64,000 bases of DNA from Martelella mediterranea DSM 17316 (GCF_002043005.1 NZ_CP020330.1:4482001-4546000); one strand, 5' to 3'. Counted from the stretch's first letter, positions 26,170 through 34,966 are shown. A program made the numbers and translations. The notes: generated from the sequence alone by a model not told the origin.

Positions 26170-27108
26170 CTATGACGGACCGGGCGCCGCGGCATCGAGG
26201 CGCAGGCCCGCCAGCGCCCGCTTGATCTCGTTGCCGAGCAGGCGCTCGGGCGGGGAAATGCCCGAGGCGGCGGACATCACGACGCCGATCTTCAGGTTCA
26301 GCAGCACATCCTGCTGCAGCGGCACGAAGCACAGGCGGCGCTGCTGGATCTCGTCATAGAACCCGATCTGGGTATAGACCCCCAGACTGCGGCCCGCCAG
26401 GATCATGTGCTTGGCGACATGAAGCGTATCCGTGAAGCAGTTGGTGGAGAGCGAGGGCGCGATGCCGGTAAACGCCTGATCGATGATAGAGTTGCGCCCG
26501 CGCGCATCAACCGTGCGCACCAGTTTCAGTCCGTCGAGGTCTGCGATCGACAGGCTTGAGCGGGTGGCAAGCGGATGGTCGGGCCGCATGATGATCCCGA
26601 TCGGCGCGCCCTTCTCCGAAATGATCCTCACGCCGGGATGCACGTCGAAGGTGAAGGTGATCCCGATATCGCAAATGCCGCTCGCCACCGCCTCCATGAT
26701 GTCATCCGGCTGCGCTGTGGTGACCGAATAGGTGATCTGCGGATAGACGCTGTTGAAATCGAGCAGAATGCGCGGCAGCAGGCCGTAGGTCACGGAATCG
26801 ATGGCGCAGATATTGATGTGGCCCGAGCGCAGATCGCGAATGTCATCGAGCATCATCTTGGTGCGCTCGTAGCCATTCAGCGTCTCGCGACAGTGTTCCA
26901 GCACGATCCGCCCGGCATCAGTCAGCGTCACGCCCTCGGGCGTGCGCTCCAGCAGAAGCACGCCGATCGTCTTTTCCGTGGCGATGATCTTCCGGTTCAC
27001 CGTGGTCGAGGAGACGTTGAGAACGGCCGCGGCCTTGCGGATCGATCCCTGGCGGGCAACCTCGTCGAAATAGCGCATGAATGTCGAATGCATCGGGCGC
27101 TCCGCCAT
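26170..27108 (-). CDS. LysR-type transcriptional regulator of the adjacent catabolic operon
   Basis: The 312-residue protein has an N-terminal winged helix-turn-helix (about 5-65, with FDEVARQGSIRKAAAVLNVS) and a C-terminal periplasmic-binding-like ligand domain from about residue 92. It is transcribed away from the ABC importer at 27249, the usual layout for a LysR activator that senses a pathway substrate or intermediate. The ligand cannot be deduced. Its 3' end converges with the narR-like gene, leaving 66 bp without a visible element. Confidence 0.9.
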   Translation of the reverse strand: MAERPMHSTFMRYFDEVARQGSIRKAAAVLNVSSTTVNRKIIATEKTIGVLLLERTPEGVTLTDAGRIVLEHCRETLNGYERTKMMLDDIRDLRSGHINICAIDSVTYGLLPRILLDFNSVYPQITYSVTTAQPDDIMEAVASGICDIGITFTFDVHPGVRIISEKGAPIGIIMRPDHPLATRSSLSIADLDGLKLVRTVDARGRNSIIDQAFTGIAPSLSTNCFTDTLHVAKHMILAGRSLGVYTQIGFYDEIQQRRLCFVPLQQDVLLNLKIGVVMSAASGISPPERLLGNEIKRALAGLRLDAAAPGPS

Positions 27109-27115
27109 AAGTGGT

Positions 27116-27158
27116 GCATTTTATGCCTCACTGTTAGCAGGTTTTTGCACTTTTTGCA
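27116..27158. promoter_or_regulatory. Candidate LysR operator region
   Basis: The 140 bp between the divergent LysR and ABC genes contains the dyad GCAT-TTT-ATGC (27116-27126) and a direct repeat of TTTTTGCA (27142-27149 and 27151-27158). All of them centre on TGCA or ATGC cores. LysR proteins often bind two such sites in shared promoters. No other strong symmetry was seen here. The assignment is tentative. Confidence 0.35.
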
Positions 27159-27248
27159 GCGCCATATGCTCCGTACACTTCCTTCACTGATAACCGGCAG
27201 GGGAACACCGGGTCAGTGCATCAGCAACCAGTGGCAGGGAGAACATCA

Positions 27249-28292
27249 ATGCCGCAATTCAATTCGAACGGGCTAAGCCGTCGTTCGCTTCTGAAATCCA
27301 TGGGCGCCGCCGCCGGCCTTGCCGGCGCGGGTAGCCTGATTTCATTCACGCCATCACGGGCAGCGGATACCTTCAAGGTCACCATGCAGCTCGGCTGGCT
27401 CGCCTCCAACGGCAATCTCGGTGAGATCTGCGCCAACAAGCTCGGCTATTTCGCCGAGGAGGGTCTCGAATTCGAGATCATTCCGGGCGGCCCGAACATC
27501 GATGGCGTCGCCTCCGTCGCCTCCGGCCGCGCCAATCTCGGCCAGGTGTCGTCCAGCCCGTCGCTGATGCTGGCGCGCGCGGCCGGCATTCCGGTGAAAT
27601 GCATCGCCGCCGGCTATCAGCAGCATCCCTACACCTATTTCTCGCTGAAGGAGAAACCGATCACCAAGCCGGAGGACATGATCGGCAAGAAGATCGGCAC
27701 CCAGGCCACCGGACGCATTCTGTTCAGGGCGCTGCTCGCCAAGAACAACATTCCGGAAGATCAGGTCGAACTGGTGATCATCGGTTCCGACATGAACCCG
27801 CTGATGACCGGCCAGGTCGATGCGATCACCGGCTGGAAGACCAATGTGAAGGCGCTCGAGATACTGGGCGACCAGCGCGTCGACATGACGCTCTGGGACG
27901 CCGGCATCAAGCTTTACGCCAACCCTTTCTACGTGACCGACAGCACGCTTGCCGACCACGGCGACAAAGTGGATGCGATGATCCGCGCGATCTCCCGCGG
28001 CTGGGGCTTTGCCCGCGAAAACCCGGAAACAGCAGTCGACTATCTGGTCGAGGCCTATCCGAATTTCGACAAGGCCGCGGAGATGCAGGCCGTGCCGCTG
28101 GTGCTCGATTACTCCTTCAACGAGACCACGAAGGAACACGGCTGGGGCACGATGACCACCGAAAACTGGCAGGACCAGATCGACATCTACAAGGCGCTCG
28201 ACCAGTTCGAGGGCGGCGCGCCGACCGTTGACGAGGTCATGACGCTCTCCGTTCTGGAAGCCACCGCCGATACGCGGCCCAAGCTGGGGTAG
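27249..28292 (+). CDS. ABC transporter substrate-binding protein (NMT1/SsuA-like), Tat-exported
   Basis: The 347-residue protein starts with a twin-arginine signal: SRRSLLKSMGAAAGLAGAG, with a cleavage site near PSRAADT. The mature part has the NMT1/THI5-like fold: VTMQLGWLASNGNLGEICAN, YFAEEGLEFEIIPGG and VASGRANLGQ. This family binds sulfonates, nitrate, thiamine precursors, riboflavin or aromatic acids, so the substrate is open. Tat export suggests that it folds before secretion. ATG 27249 was chosen because GGCAGGGAG precedes it. It leads an operon that continues through the importer into catabolic enzymes. Confidence 0.9.
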   Translation: MPQFNSNGLSRRSLLKSMGAAAGLAGAGSLISFTPSRAADTFKVTMQLGWLASNGNLGEICANKLGYFAEEGLEFEIIPGGPNIDGVASVASGRANLGQVSSSPSLMLARAAGIPVKCIAAGYQQHPYTYFSLKEKPITKPEDMIGKKIGTQATGRILFRALLAKNNIPEDQVELVIIGSDMNPLMTGQVDAITGWKTNVKALEILGDQRVDMTLWDAGIKLYANPFYVTDSTLADHGDKVDAMIRAISRGWGFARENPETAVDYLVEAYPNFDKAAEMQAVPLVLDYSFNETTKEHGWGTMTTENWQDQIDIYKALDQFEGGAPTVDEVMTLSVLEATADTRPKLG

Positions 28293-28297
28293 ATGCC

Positions 28298-29104
28298 ATG
28301 AACGCGCCAAACACGGCGACAGCATATCGGGAGGCAGGCGCTGAGGCGCTTGCTGCCCGGCTGCGCAATGCATGGGTGAAATTCGGTGATTTCACCGCGA
28401 TTCAGGACCTCAGCCTCGATATCGCAGAGGGCGAGTTCTGGTCGATCCTCGGCCCTTCGGGATGCGGCAAGTCCACGCTGCTGCGTCTCGTCTCCGATCT
28501 CATTCCGCCGGCCTCCGGCGAGGTGAGCGTGTTCGGCAAGTCAACGGAGGAAGCAAGGCTTGCCCGCGAATTCGCCTTCGTGTTTCAGGATGCCAGCCTG
28601 TTGCCGTGGCGCAGCGCTCTCAAGAATGTCGAACTGCCGCTCGAGGTCGGGCGCAGCCGTGGCATCAAACTGCCTGTCAGCGACAAGACCCCGCGTGAAC
28701 TGCTGGAGCTCGTCGGGCTGAAAGGCCGCGAGGACGCGCTGCCGCACGAGCTTTCCGGCGGCATGCGCCAACGCGTGGCGATTGCCCGGGCGCTGGTCTG
28801 TCACCCCAAGCTGCTGCTGATGGATGAGCCCTTCGGCGCGCTTGACGAGATGACCCGCGACCACCTCAACCTGCAACTGCTGAAGATCTGGGAAGAAACG
28901 GGGGCGACGATCCTGTTCGTCACCCACTCGATCCCGGAAGCCGTCTTCCTCGGCCAGAAGGTGCTGATGCTGCAGGCCCATCCGGGCCGGCTGCGGAAAA
29001 TCGTCGAGATCGATATTCCCGGCCCCCGGTCGATTGCCCAGCGCGAAACGCCGGAGTTCATCCGCCATGCGGCGGAACTGCGCCAGATTCTGGAGACATG
29101 CTGA
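28298..29104 (+). CDS. ABC transporter ATP-binding protein (SsuB/TauB family)
   Basis: The 268-residue ATPase has all core motifs: Walker A GPSGCGKST, the Q-loop FVFQDASLLPW, signature LSGGMRQR, Walker B LLLMDEPFGALDE and switch His in FVTHSIPEA. The family energises import of sulfonates, nitrate and similar small anions. It begins 6 bp after the binding protein gene and overlaps the permease by 7 bp, so the three form one importer. Confidence 0.92.
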   Translation: MNAPNTATAYREAGAEALAARLRNAWVKFGDFTAIQDLSLDIAEGEFWSILGPSGCGKSTLLRLVSDLIPPASGEVSVFGKSTEEARLAREFAFVFQDASLLPWRSALKNVELPLEVGRSRGIKLPVSDKTPRELLELVGLKGREDALPHELSGGMRQRVAIARALVCHPKLLLMDEPFGALDEMTRDHLNLQLLKIWEETGATILFVTHSIPEAVFLGQKVLMLQAHPGRLRKIVEIDIPGPRSIAQRETPEFIRHAAELRQILETC

Positions 29105-29913
29105 TGGCGATCTCTCAGATATCCGCCGATATGGAAGCGCGGGACAATGTCGCCGCAATCCGCGCGGCCCGGCTGTCGCGGCTGATTTCGGTGGCGATAC
29201 CCGTCGGCACCGCGATCTTCCTGCTTTTGATATGGCAGGCCGGCGTCCGCCTTTTCGGCGTGCCGTCCTACATCGCGCCGGCGCCGAGCGACGTGGCACT
29301 CGTCTTCGTCAAGGATTTCGCAACGCTGATGGCCAATTTCTGGCCGACATTGCTGGAAGCGGTCCTCGGCTTCCTGTTCGGCAATCTGGTCGCGGTGCTG
29401 ATCGCGATCGCCTTCGTGCACAGCCGGATGGTCGAACGGGCGTTCTTCCCGCTGGCCGTCTTTATCAATACGGTTCCGATCCTGGCGATCGCACCGATCC
29501 TGGTGCTGATCTTCGGTTCCGGGCTGACGGCCAAGGTGATGATCGCGGCGCTGATCTGCTTCTTTCCGACGCTGGTCAACATGGTGCGCGGCCTCAATTC
29601 GGCAAGTCCGCAGATCCTGGAGCTGACGCGGGTGCTGTCGGCATCCAAATCGGAAGTGTTCTGGAAGGTGCGGCTGCCGTCGTCGCTGCCGTTCCTGTTC
29701 TCGGCGCTGAAGATTGCGGCGACCACCTGCGTCATTGGCGCGATCGTCGGCGAATGGGTGGGAGCCAATATGGGGCTCGGAGCGCTGATCCTCGATGCCA
29801 CCTTCAATTTCCGCTCCGCGCTGCTCTACGCAACGGTGTTCCTGTCGTCCGGGCTGTCGGTGCTGCTGTTTGCCTGCGTGACGCTCGCCGAACGCCTGAT
29901 CGTGCGCTGGTAG
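29098..29913 (+). CDS. ABC transporter permease (SsuC/TauC family)
   Basis: The 271-residue inner-membrane protein has about six helices and the BPD_transp_1 domain. The ATPase-contact loop is SPQILELTRVLSASKSEVF. GAIVGEWVGANMGLGALIL, typical of the SsuC group, is near the C-terminus. Its start overlaps the ATPase gene; an alternative in-frame ATG lies 6 bp further on at 29104. The gene is followed after 58 bp by an oxidoreductase gene, so importer and enzymes are probably co-transcribed. Confidence 0.9.
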   Translation: MLMAISQISADMEARDNVAAIRAARLSRLISVAIPVGTAIFLLLIWQAGVRLFGVPSYIAPAPSDVALVFVKDFATLMANFWPTLLEAVLGFLFGNLVAVLIAIAFVHSRMVERAFFPLAVFINTVPILAIAPILVLIFGSGLTAKVMIAALICFFPTLVNMVRGLNSASPQILELTRVLSASKSEVFWKVRLPSSLPFLFSALKIAATTCVIGAIVGEWVGANMGLGALILDATFNFRSALLYATVFLSSGLSVLLFACVTLAERLIVRW

Positions 29914-29971
29914 GAAAACCTCAACCGGAATTTCAAGACGGGCGATCTGCCCGGGGAAGAGCTGTGCCAAG

Positions 29972-31339
29972 ATGAAAGAGACATACGGACATATCACCCT
30001 GAAACGGGACGAGCAGATACCGCTGGTCGCCGATTGCGATGTCGTGGTCATCGGCGGCGGTCCGGCGGGCGTGAGCGCCGCGGTGTCGGCCGCGCGCAAC
30101 GGCTGCTCGGTCACGCTCATGGAGCGCTATCACCATCTCGGCGGTATGGCGTCCGGCGGCATGGTTCTGGTGCTGGATGACATGGTCAATGACGGCAACG
30201 AGATCGTCACCACCGGCATTGTCTCCGAATTCGTCGACAGGATGGCGGCGGAGGACGGCGCGGTCTATCCCCCGCCGGAAGACTGCCTGACGAACTGGGA
30301 GATGTGGCGCAAATGGTCGCGCTGGGGTGCGATCGACTTTCACAAGACCGGCATGCCGCAACCGATCATCCACGCCGTCGCCTTCGATCCCGACTGCTGG
30401 AAGCGCACCAGCCTCAACCTGGTCCGGGAAGCCGGCGTCAATCTCAGGCTTCATTCCTGGTTCTCCGAAGCGCTGGTGGAGGACGGCTGCGTCACCGGCA
30501 TCATCTGCCAGACCAAGGTCGGCCGTCAGGCGATCCGCGCGAAGATGGTGATCGATGCCAGCGGCGATCTTGATGTCGCCGCCTCGGCGGGCGCGTCGTT
30601 CCTCACCGGCCAGTATATCGTCACCACCGTGTTCCGGCTTTGCGATGTCGATACCGAAAAGGCGGAGGCCTTTGAATTCGAACATCCGGAGGAATACAAG
30701 GCGCTCGACCGGCAGGTGCGCCGGGTCATCGGCGGGGCATGGGGCATGTGGTGGCTGAAGACGCCGCTGCCGGGCATCGTCTGGTGCAACTGCCCGCATA
30801 TGCCGGGCTATGACGGCCTCTCGCCGGAGGACATGCTGGCCGCCGAGATCGAGGGCCGCGAGCGGATGATGAAGCTGCTGCACTTCGTGCGCGCCAACCT
30901 GCCGGGGTTCGAGGACGCCAAGATGCTGGGTGCCGCCGAACAGCTCGGCATCCGTCAAACCCGGTTGTTGCAGGGCGAATATGTCGTCACCCGCGACGAT
31001 GTGAAGAGCCGCCGCCACTTTACCGACAGCGTCTGCCGGGGCCGGGATTACTACACGCCCTACCGCGCCCTGCTGCCGAAGGGGATCGACAACCTGATCG
31101 TCGCCGGTCGCCACTATTCGGTGGAAAGCGAGGCGCAGAAACTGTCGCGCGAGATCCCGCCCTGTATGGCGCAGGGCGAGGCGGCAGGCGTGGCCGTCGC
31201 CGTGGCGCTCGAACAGAACGTGGCGCTGCGCGATGCCGATGTCGCCACCATCCAGAAGCGCATGCGCGCGCAGGGCGCCGATCCCGGCGATATCCCCTCG
31301 GCGAACGCCCGCGTCGAAAACACCGCAGCAGCAGAATGA
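29972..31339 (+). CDS. FAD-dependent oxidoreductase of unknown substrate
   Basis: The 455-residue enzyme belongs to the FAD_oxidored superfamily. It shows an N-terminal dinucleotide motif VVVIGGGPAGVSAAVSA (about 22-38), a mid-domain motif MVIDASGDLDVAASAGA, and the C-terminal FAD contact LPKGIDNLIVAGRHYSVES with MAQGEAAGVAVAVAL. No signal peptide or membrane segment is visible. Together with the downstream CoA-transferase, hydratase and ferredoxin, it resembles the carnitine (CaiB/CaiD, FixC/FixX) set by function, though not closely by sequence. It probably reduces or dehydrogenates the imported compound; the substrate is unknown. Its stop overlaps the CoA-transferase start. Confidence 0.85.
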   Translation: MKETYGHITLKRDEQIPLVADCDVVVIGGGPAGVSAAVSAARNGCSVTLMERYHHLGGMASGGMVLVLDDMVNDGNEIVTTGIVSEFVDRMAAEDGAVYPPPEDCLTNWEMWRKWSRWGAIDFHKTGMPQPIIHAVAFDPDCWKRTSLNLVREAGVNLRLHSWFSEALVEDGCVTGIICQTKVGRQAIRAKMVIDASGDLDVAASAGASFLTGQYIVTTVFRLCDVDTEKAEAFEFEHPEEYKALDRQVRRVIGGAWGMWWLKTPLPGIVWCNCPHMPGYDGLSPEDMLAAEIEGRERMMKLLHFVRANLPGFEDAKMLGAAEQLGIRQTRLLQGEYVVTRDDVKSRRHFTDSVCRGRDYYTPYRALLPKGIDNLIVAGRHYSVESEAQKLSREIPPCMAQGEAAGVAVAVALEQNVALRDADVATIQKRMRAQGADPGDIPSANARVENTAAAE

Positions 31340-32517
31340 AAGACAATGCCATGAATACCGATAGCCTTCCTCTCTCCGGCATCCGCGTGATCGATTTCAC
31401 GCAGGTGATGCTCGGTCCCTGCGCGACGCAGATGCTGGCTGATTTCGGGGCGGACGTGATCAAGATCGAGCGTCCGGGGGCCGGCGACCTGTCGCGCCAT
31501 TTCTTCGACGACCACACCGAGGCCGGCCGCAACAATGCGGTCTACTGCTCGCTGAACCGCAACAAGCGCTCCGTCGAGATCAACACCAAGACGGCAGAGG
31601 GCAAGGCGATGGTCTATGATCTCGTGCGCCAGGCCGATGTCGTGGTCGACAATTTCCGCGCCGGCGTGATGGAGCGTCTCGGTTTCGGCTACGAGGCCCT
31701 GAAGGCGATCAACCCGAAGATCATCTGCGCGTCGGGCACGGGTTTCGGTTCGACCGGTCCCTATGCGCACAAGGGCGGACAGGATGTGCTGGCGCAGGCG
31801 ATGACCGGGGTGATGGAAAAGACCTCCGACCCCTCTATCCCGCGCTCGATCTACCCGACCACGCTTTGCGACTATACCGCCGGCATGCATCTGGTGCAGG
31901 GCGTGCTCGCGGCCCTTCTCTCCCGCGAGAAGACCGGCCACGGCCAGCGCGTCGAGGTTTCGCTCTACGATTCCATGATCGCCATGCAGATGCAGGAGGC
32001 GGCCCAGTGGAGCAAGCATCATGCCGTTTTGAACTGGGCCGCGATGCCGTTGACGGGGGTATTCGACAGCACCGATGGCGCCCTGGTGATCGTCGGGGCG
32101 TTCAAGGCCAACCCGTTGCGCGATATCTGCGCCGCGCTCGGTATCGAGGACCTGTCGCCGACCTATCCGGATCTTGCCAGCCAACGCGCCAACAAGCCCT
32201 ATCTGCAGACACGCTTCGCCGAAGTGATTGCCACCAATACCACCGCGCACTGGATCGAACGGCTCGAGAATGAGGATTTGCTCTGCGCCCCGGTACGCGC
32301 GCTCGGCGAGGCGCTGGACGATCCGCAGACGGCCATCAACGGCATGCTGCTCGATTTCGAACATGATCTCCTCGGGCCGCTGCAGGTCGTCGCCTCTCCG
32401 GTGCATTTGAGCGACGCGCCCGTGGTGCTGCGTCACAAGCCGCCCAAACTCGGCGAGCACACTGCCGAGGTAATCGCCGAGTTCGGCCTTGACGCGAAGG
32501 TAAGGGCAGCCGGATGA
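31336..32517 (+). CDS. Class III CoA-transferase (CaiB/BaiF family)
   Basis: The 393-residue enzyme moves CoA from an acyl-CoA to a carboxylic acid. It begins after a few residues with the family hallmark LSGIRVIDFTQVMLGPCATQ. GADVIKIERPGAGDLSR and the catalytic Asp179 in TLCDYTAGMHL follow. The formyl-CoA transferase, CaiB and BaiF group has the same Asp. It overlaps the FAD oxidoreductase as ATGA and the next gene as ATGA. The presence of a hydratase downstream suggests that the imported substrate is a carboxylate degraded as a CoA thioester. A second in-frame ATG at 31351 is possible. Confidence 0.92.
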   Translation: MKDNAMNTDSLPLSGIRVIDFTQVMLGPCATQMLADFGADVIKIERPGAGDLSRHFFDDHTEAGRNNAVYCSLNRNKRSVEINTKTAEGKAMVYDLVRQADVVVDNFRAGVMERLGFGYEALKAINPKIICASGTGFGSTGPYAHKGGQDVLAQAMTGVMEKTSDPSIPRSIYPTTLCDYTAGMHLVQGVLAALLSREKTGHGQRVEVSLYDSMIAMQMQEAAQWSKHHAVLNWAAMPLTGVFDSTDGALVIVGAFKANPLRDICAALGIEDLSPTYPDLASQRANKPYLQTRFAEVIATNTTAHWIERLENEDLLCAPVRALGEALDDPQTAINGMLLDFEHDLLGPLQVVASPVHLSDAPVVLRHKPPKLGEHTAEVIAEFGLDAKVRAAG

Positions 32518-33290
32518 GCGTTCTGTTTTCCATCGAAAGCCATGTCGCGCGGGTCACCATCAACCGGCCCGATAGGATGAACGCCGTCGATCAGCGAACC
32601 GAGGCCCGGCTGGAGGAAATCTGGACCGCCATCGAAGGCGACCCGGATATCCGCTGCGTGGTGCTGACCGGGGCCGGCGAGCGCGCCTTTTCCGCGGGCG
32701 CGGACCTCAAATCCGGCTCCGGCGCTTCGGGCCTCGAATACTGGGCGCGGATGAACCCGAACGGCTTCGGCGGCATTGCGCTGCGCCAGAGCCTCACCGT
32801 GCCGGTGATCGCCCGCGTCAACGGGTTAGCACTCGGCGGCGGGCTGGAAATGGTGCTCGGCGCCGATATCGTGATCGCGAGCGACACCGCCCGCTTCGGC
32901 CTGCCCGAGGCGAAGGTCGGCCGCCTTCCGCTCGATGGCGGCATGGTCGCCCTGCAACGGCTGATTCCGCGTAACATCGCAGCCGGCCTGATGATGACCG
33001 GGCGGATGATGAGCGCCGCCGAAGCGCAGGCCGCAGGCCTCGTCAACGCGGTCGTGCCGCCGGAAAACCTTGATGCCGAGGTCGATGCCTGGGTCGCCGA
33101 TATACTGAAATCGGCACCCCTGTCGGTAAAGGCGATCAAGGCGACCCTGCGCAGGACCGCACATCTTTCGCCCATGGAAGCCCGCGCGGTGCAGACGCCG
33201 GAACTGATCGCGGCGCTGGTTTCCGAGGATTCAGAGGAAGGGGTCGCAGCCTTCCGGGAAAAGCGCGCGCCGGTCTGGCGCGGCAGGTAG
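32514..33290 (+). CDS. Enoyl-CoA hydratase/isomerase family protein
   Basis: The 258-residue crotonase-fold protein has the first oxyanion-hole segment AFSAGADLKSGS (about 59-70), the second in VNGLALGGGLEMVLG, and LPEAKVGRLPLDGGMVALQR. The catalytic Glu positions of enoyl-CoA hydratase vary in this superfamily, so hydratase, isomerase and hydrolase all remain possible. It is coupled to the CoA-transferase by ATGA overlap, so it should act on the CoA ester formed there. It is followed 6 bp later by a ferredoxin gene. Confidence 0.9.
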   Translation: MSVLFSIESHVARVTINRPDRMNAVDQRTEARLEEIWTAIEGDPDIRCVVLTGAGERAFSAGADLKSGSGASGLEYWARMNPNGFGGIALRQSLTVPVIARVNGLALGGGLEMVLGADIVIASDTARFGLPEAKVGRLPLDGGMVALQRLIPRNIAAGLMMTGRMMSAAEAQAAGLVNAVVPPENLDAEVDAWVADILKSAPLSVKAIKATLRRTAHLSPMEARAVQTPELIAALVSEDSEEGVAAFREKRAPVWRGR

Positions 33291-33296
33291 AGTTTC

Positions 33297-33644
33297 ATGG
33301 CGCTGGTGATCAAGAGCGAATGCATCGATATCAAGGACGGCGTCTGCGCCACCGTCTGTCCGGTTGACTGCATCTATGAGGGCGAGCGGATATTCTACAT
33401 CCACCCGACCGAATGCATCGAATGCGGCATGTGCGAGAGCATCTGCCCGGTTGACGCCATCCGTTACGACGACGATCCGGGCGCGGAAATCGCACGCTTC
33501 AACGCCATCAGCCGTGCCGTGTTCGACGATGGCGAAGGCGGGCTCAGGGAACCGGGCGGCAGGTCCAGGTCATCGCCGCCGGTAAACGACCACCCGCTGG
33601 TCCGGAACTGGCCAACGAAATCAGAAAAGGAAAATCAGTCATGA
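33297..33644 (+). CDS. 7Fe-type ferredoxin with C-terminal extension
   Basis: The 115-residue protein matches seven-iron ferredoxins of the Azotobacter FdI kind. C9, C17 and C50 are placed for a [3Fe-4S] cluster; C21, C40, C43 and C46 for a [4Fe-4S] cluster. Position 12, where related proteins have a non-ligand Cys, is Ile. The core is MALVIKSECIDIKDGVCAT through ESICPVDAIRYDDD, followed by about 50 residues of charged, probably disordered tail. It is likely the electron partner of the FAD oxidoreductase in this operon. The stop overlaps the next start as ATGA. Confidence 0.9.
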   Translation: MALVIKSECIDIKDGVCATVCPVDCIYEGERIFYIHPTECIECGMCESICPVDAIRYDDDPGAEIARFNAISRAVFDDGEGGLREPGGRSRSSPPVNDHPLVRNWPTKSEKENQS

Positions 33645-34489
33645 AGGGCATTATCGCGGCGGTGCCGACGCCGGTCGACGGGGACGGCAGGGCCTTGCAG
33701 GAACCGTTTCTGGAACATTGCCGCTGGGCGCTCGCGAATGGCTGCGACGGGCTCAACGTGCTCGGCACGACGGGCGAGGCCAATTCGCTCGGCATTGCGG
33801 AGCGCAAGGCGGTCATGGGCTGGGCCGCGCAAAACCTTGATCCCGCCCGCCTGATGGTCGGCACCGGCCTGACCTCGCTTGCCGATACGCTGGAACTGAC
33901 CCGGGCCGCGGCGGATATGGGCTATCGCATCGCTCTGGTTCTGCCGCCGTTCTACTACAAGCCGGTCAGCGATGACGGCCTCTATGCCTGGTACAGGGCG
34001 CTCGACGAAGCCCTCGGTGAAAGCCCGATCGCGATCTGGTTCTACAATTTTCCGCAGATGACCGGCGTACCGATCCCCGTCGATGTCGTCGCGCGGCTTG
34101 CCGCGGCTCGCCCGGCACGCTTCGCCGGCATCAAGGATTCGTCCGGCGATCTCGCCTATTGCCGGAGCCTTGTTGCCGCTGTGCCGGGGCTTTCCGTGTT
34201 TCCGAGCTCCGAAACCGCGCTTGCCGAAATGCAGGCATCCGGCTTCGCCGGCTGCATTTCGGCCACCGTCAACATTTCCGCGCCGCTCTGCGCCGCCTAT
34301 CTTGCCGCCCCCGACGAGGCGCTTGCCGCGCGGATCGCAGAGACCCGCAGGAAGATCGCGGCCCACCCTCTGGTGCCGGCCGTCAAGTATCTCGTCGGAA
34401 AACGCAGCGGCGATCCTGTCTGGGAGAATGTCCTGCCACCCTTCACCCAAGCGGACACGCCGTCGCGCGCGGCGCTTGATGCCATTTGA
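33641..34489 (+). CDS. DHDPS/NAL family lyase of unknown substrate
   Basis: The 282-residue enzyme is a class I aldolase-type TIM barrel. It shows GTTGE (42-46), the Tyr135 in FYNFPQMTG and the Schiff-base Lys165 in AGIKDSSGD. Members split or join pyruvate-derived compounds: dihydrodipicolinate synthase, N-acetylneuraminate lyase, KDG aldolase and hydratase-aldolases of aromatic pathways. A role in lysine synthesis is unlikely, because the gene sits inside a catabolic operon and differs at the substrate end of the barrel. It probably releases pyruvate or another 2-oxoacid. It is overlapped by the ferredoxin gene. Confidence 0.88.
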   Translation: MKGIIAAVPTPVDGDGRALQEPFLEHCRWALANGCDGLNVLGTTGEANSLGIAERKAVMGWAAQNLDPARLMVGTGLTSLADTLELTRAAADMGYRIALVLPPFYYKPVSDDGLYAWYRALDEALGESPIAIWFYNFPQMTGVPIPVDVVARLAAARPARFAGIKDSSGDLAYCRSLVAAVPGLSVFPSSETALAEMQASGFAGCISATVNISAPLCAAYLAAPDEALAARIAETRRKIAAHPLVPAVKYLVGKRSGDPVWENVLPPFTQADTPSRAALDAI

Positions 34490-34516
34490 TGTCAACAACG
34501 ATGAGAGAGATTCGCC

Positions 34517-34966
34517 ATGGCTGATGAAGCGACCTGGTCCAAACGGTTCCGCGCACTGTGCGACGAGACGGCCTCGTGGTCCGAGGATCGCGATTTCAAG
34601 GTTGGCGCGGTGATCGTCGGACCCGGGCACGAGGTGCGCGCCACCGGCTATAACGGCCTGCCGCGCGGCGTCTCCGACGAGGACCCCGCCCGCTTCGACC
34701 GCGCCAGCGGCGAGAAATTCTTCTGGATCGAGCATGCCGAGCGAAATGCCGTCTATAACGCCGCCCGCTCCGGCGCGGCTCTTGTGGGCTGCACGATCTA
34801 TGTCAACCGCTTCCCCTGCGCCGACTGCGCCCGCGCCATCATCCAGAGCGGGATCACATGCGTCGATTGCCCGCCCAAGCCGGAAAACGATGGCAAGCTG
34901 GATCACAGCTTCGATGTGTCCGAGACCATGCTGCGCGAAGCCGGGATCGCGATCAAGACCGGATGA
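34517..34966 (+). CDS. Cytidine/deoxycytidylate deaminase-like protein
   Basis: The 149-residue zinc enzyme contains the deaminase signature H73-A-E75 and P100-C101-A-D-C104, with FKVGAVIVGPGHEVRATGYNG before it. It is closest in form to dCMP deaminases. It is the last gene of the catabolic operon, 27 bp after the DHDPS-like gene. A housekeeping dCMP role would be odd there, so it may deaminate a heterocyclic pathway compound; this is an inference. The next 52 bp to the convergent aldo-keto reductase gene hold no clear terminator. Confidence 0.87.
   Translation: MADEATWSKRFRALCDETASWSEDRDFKVGAVIVGPGHEVRATGYNGLPRGVSDEDPARFDRASGEKFFWIEHAERNAVYNAARSGAALVGCTIYVNRFPCADCARAIIQSGITCVDCPPKPENDGKLDHSFDVSETMLREAGIAIKTG

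Noticed and set aside
33641..34489. dapA of lysine synthesis
   Set aside because: The gene is coupled to ferredoxin and CoA-ester genes in a substrate-specific operon; family membership alone does not support a lysine role. KDG aldolase of this family was also considered for the adjacent sugar locus, but it is on the other strand in a different operon.
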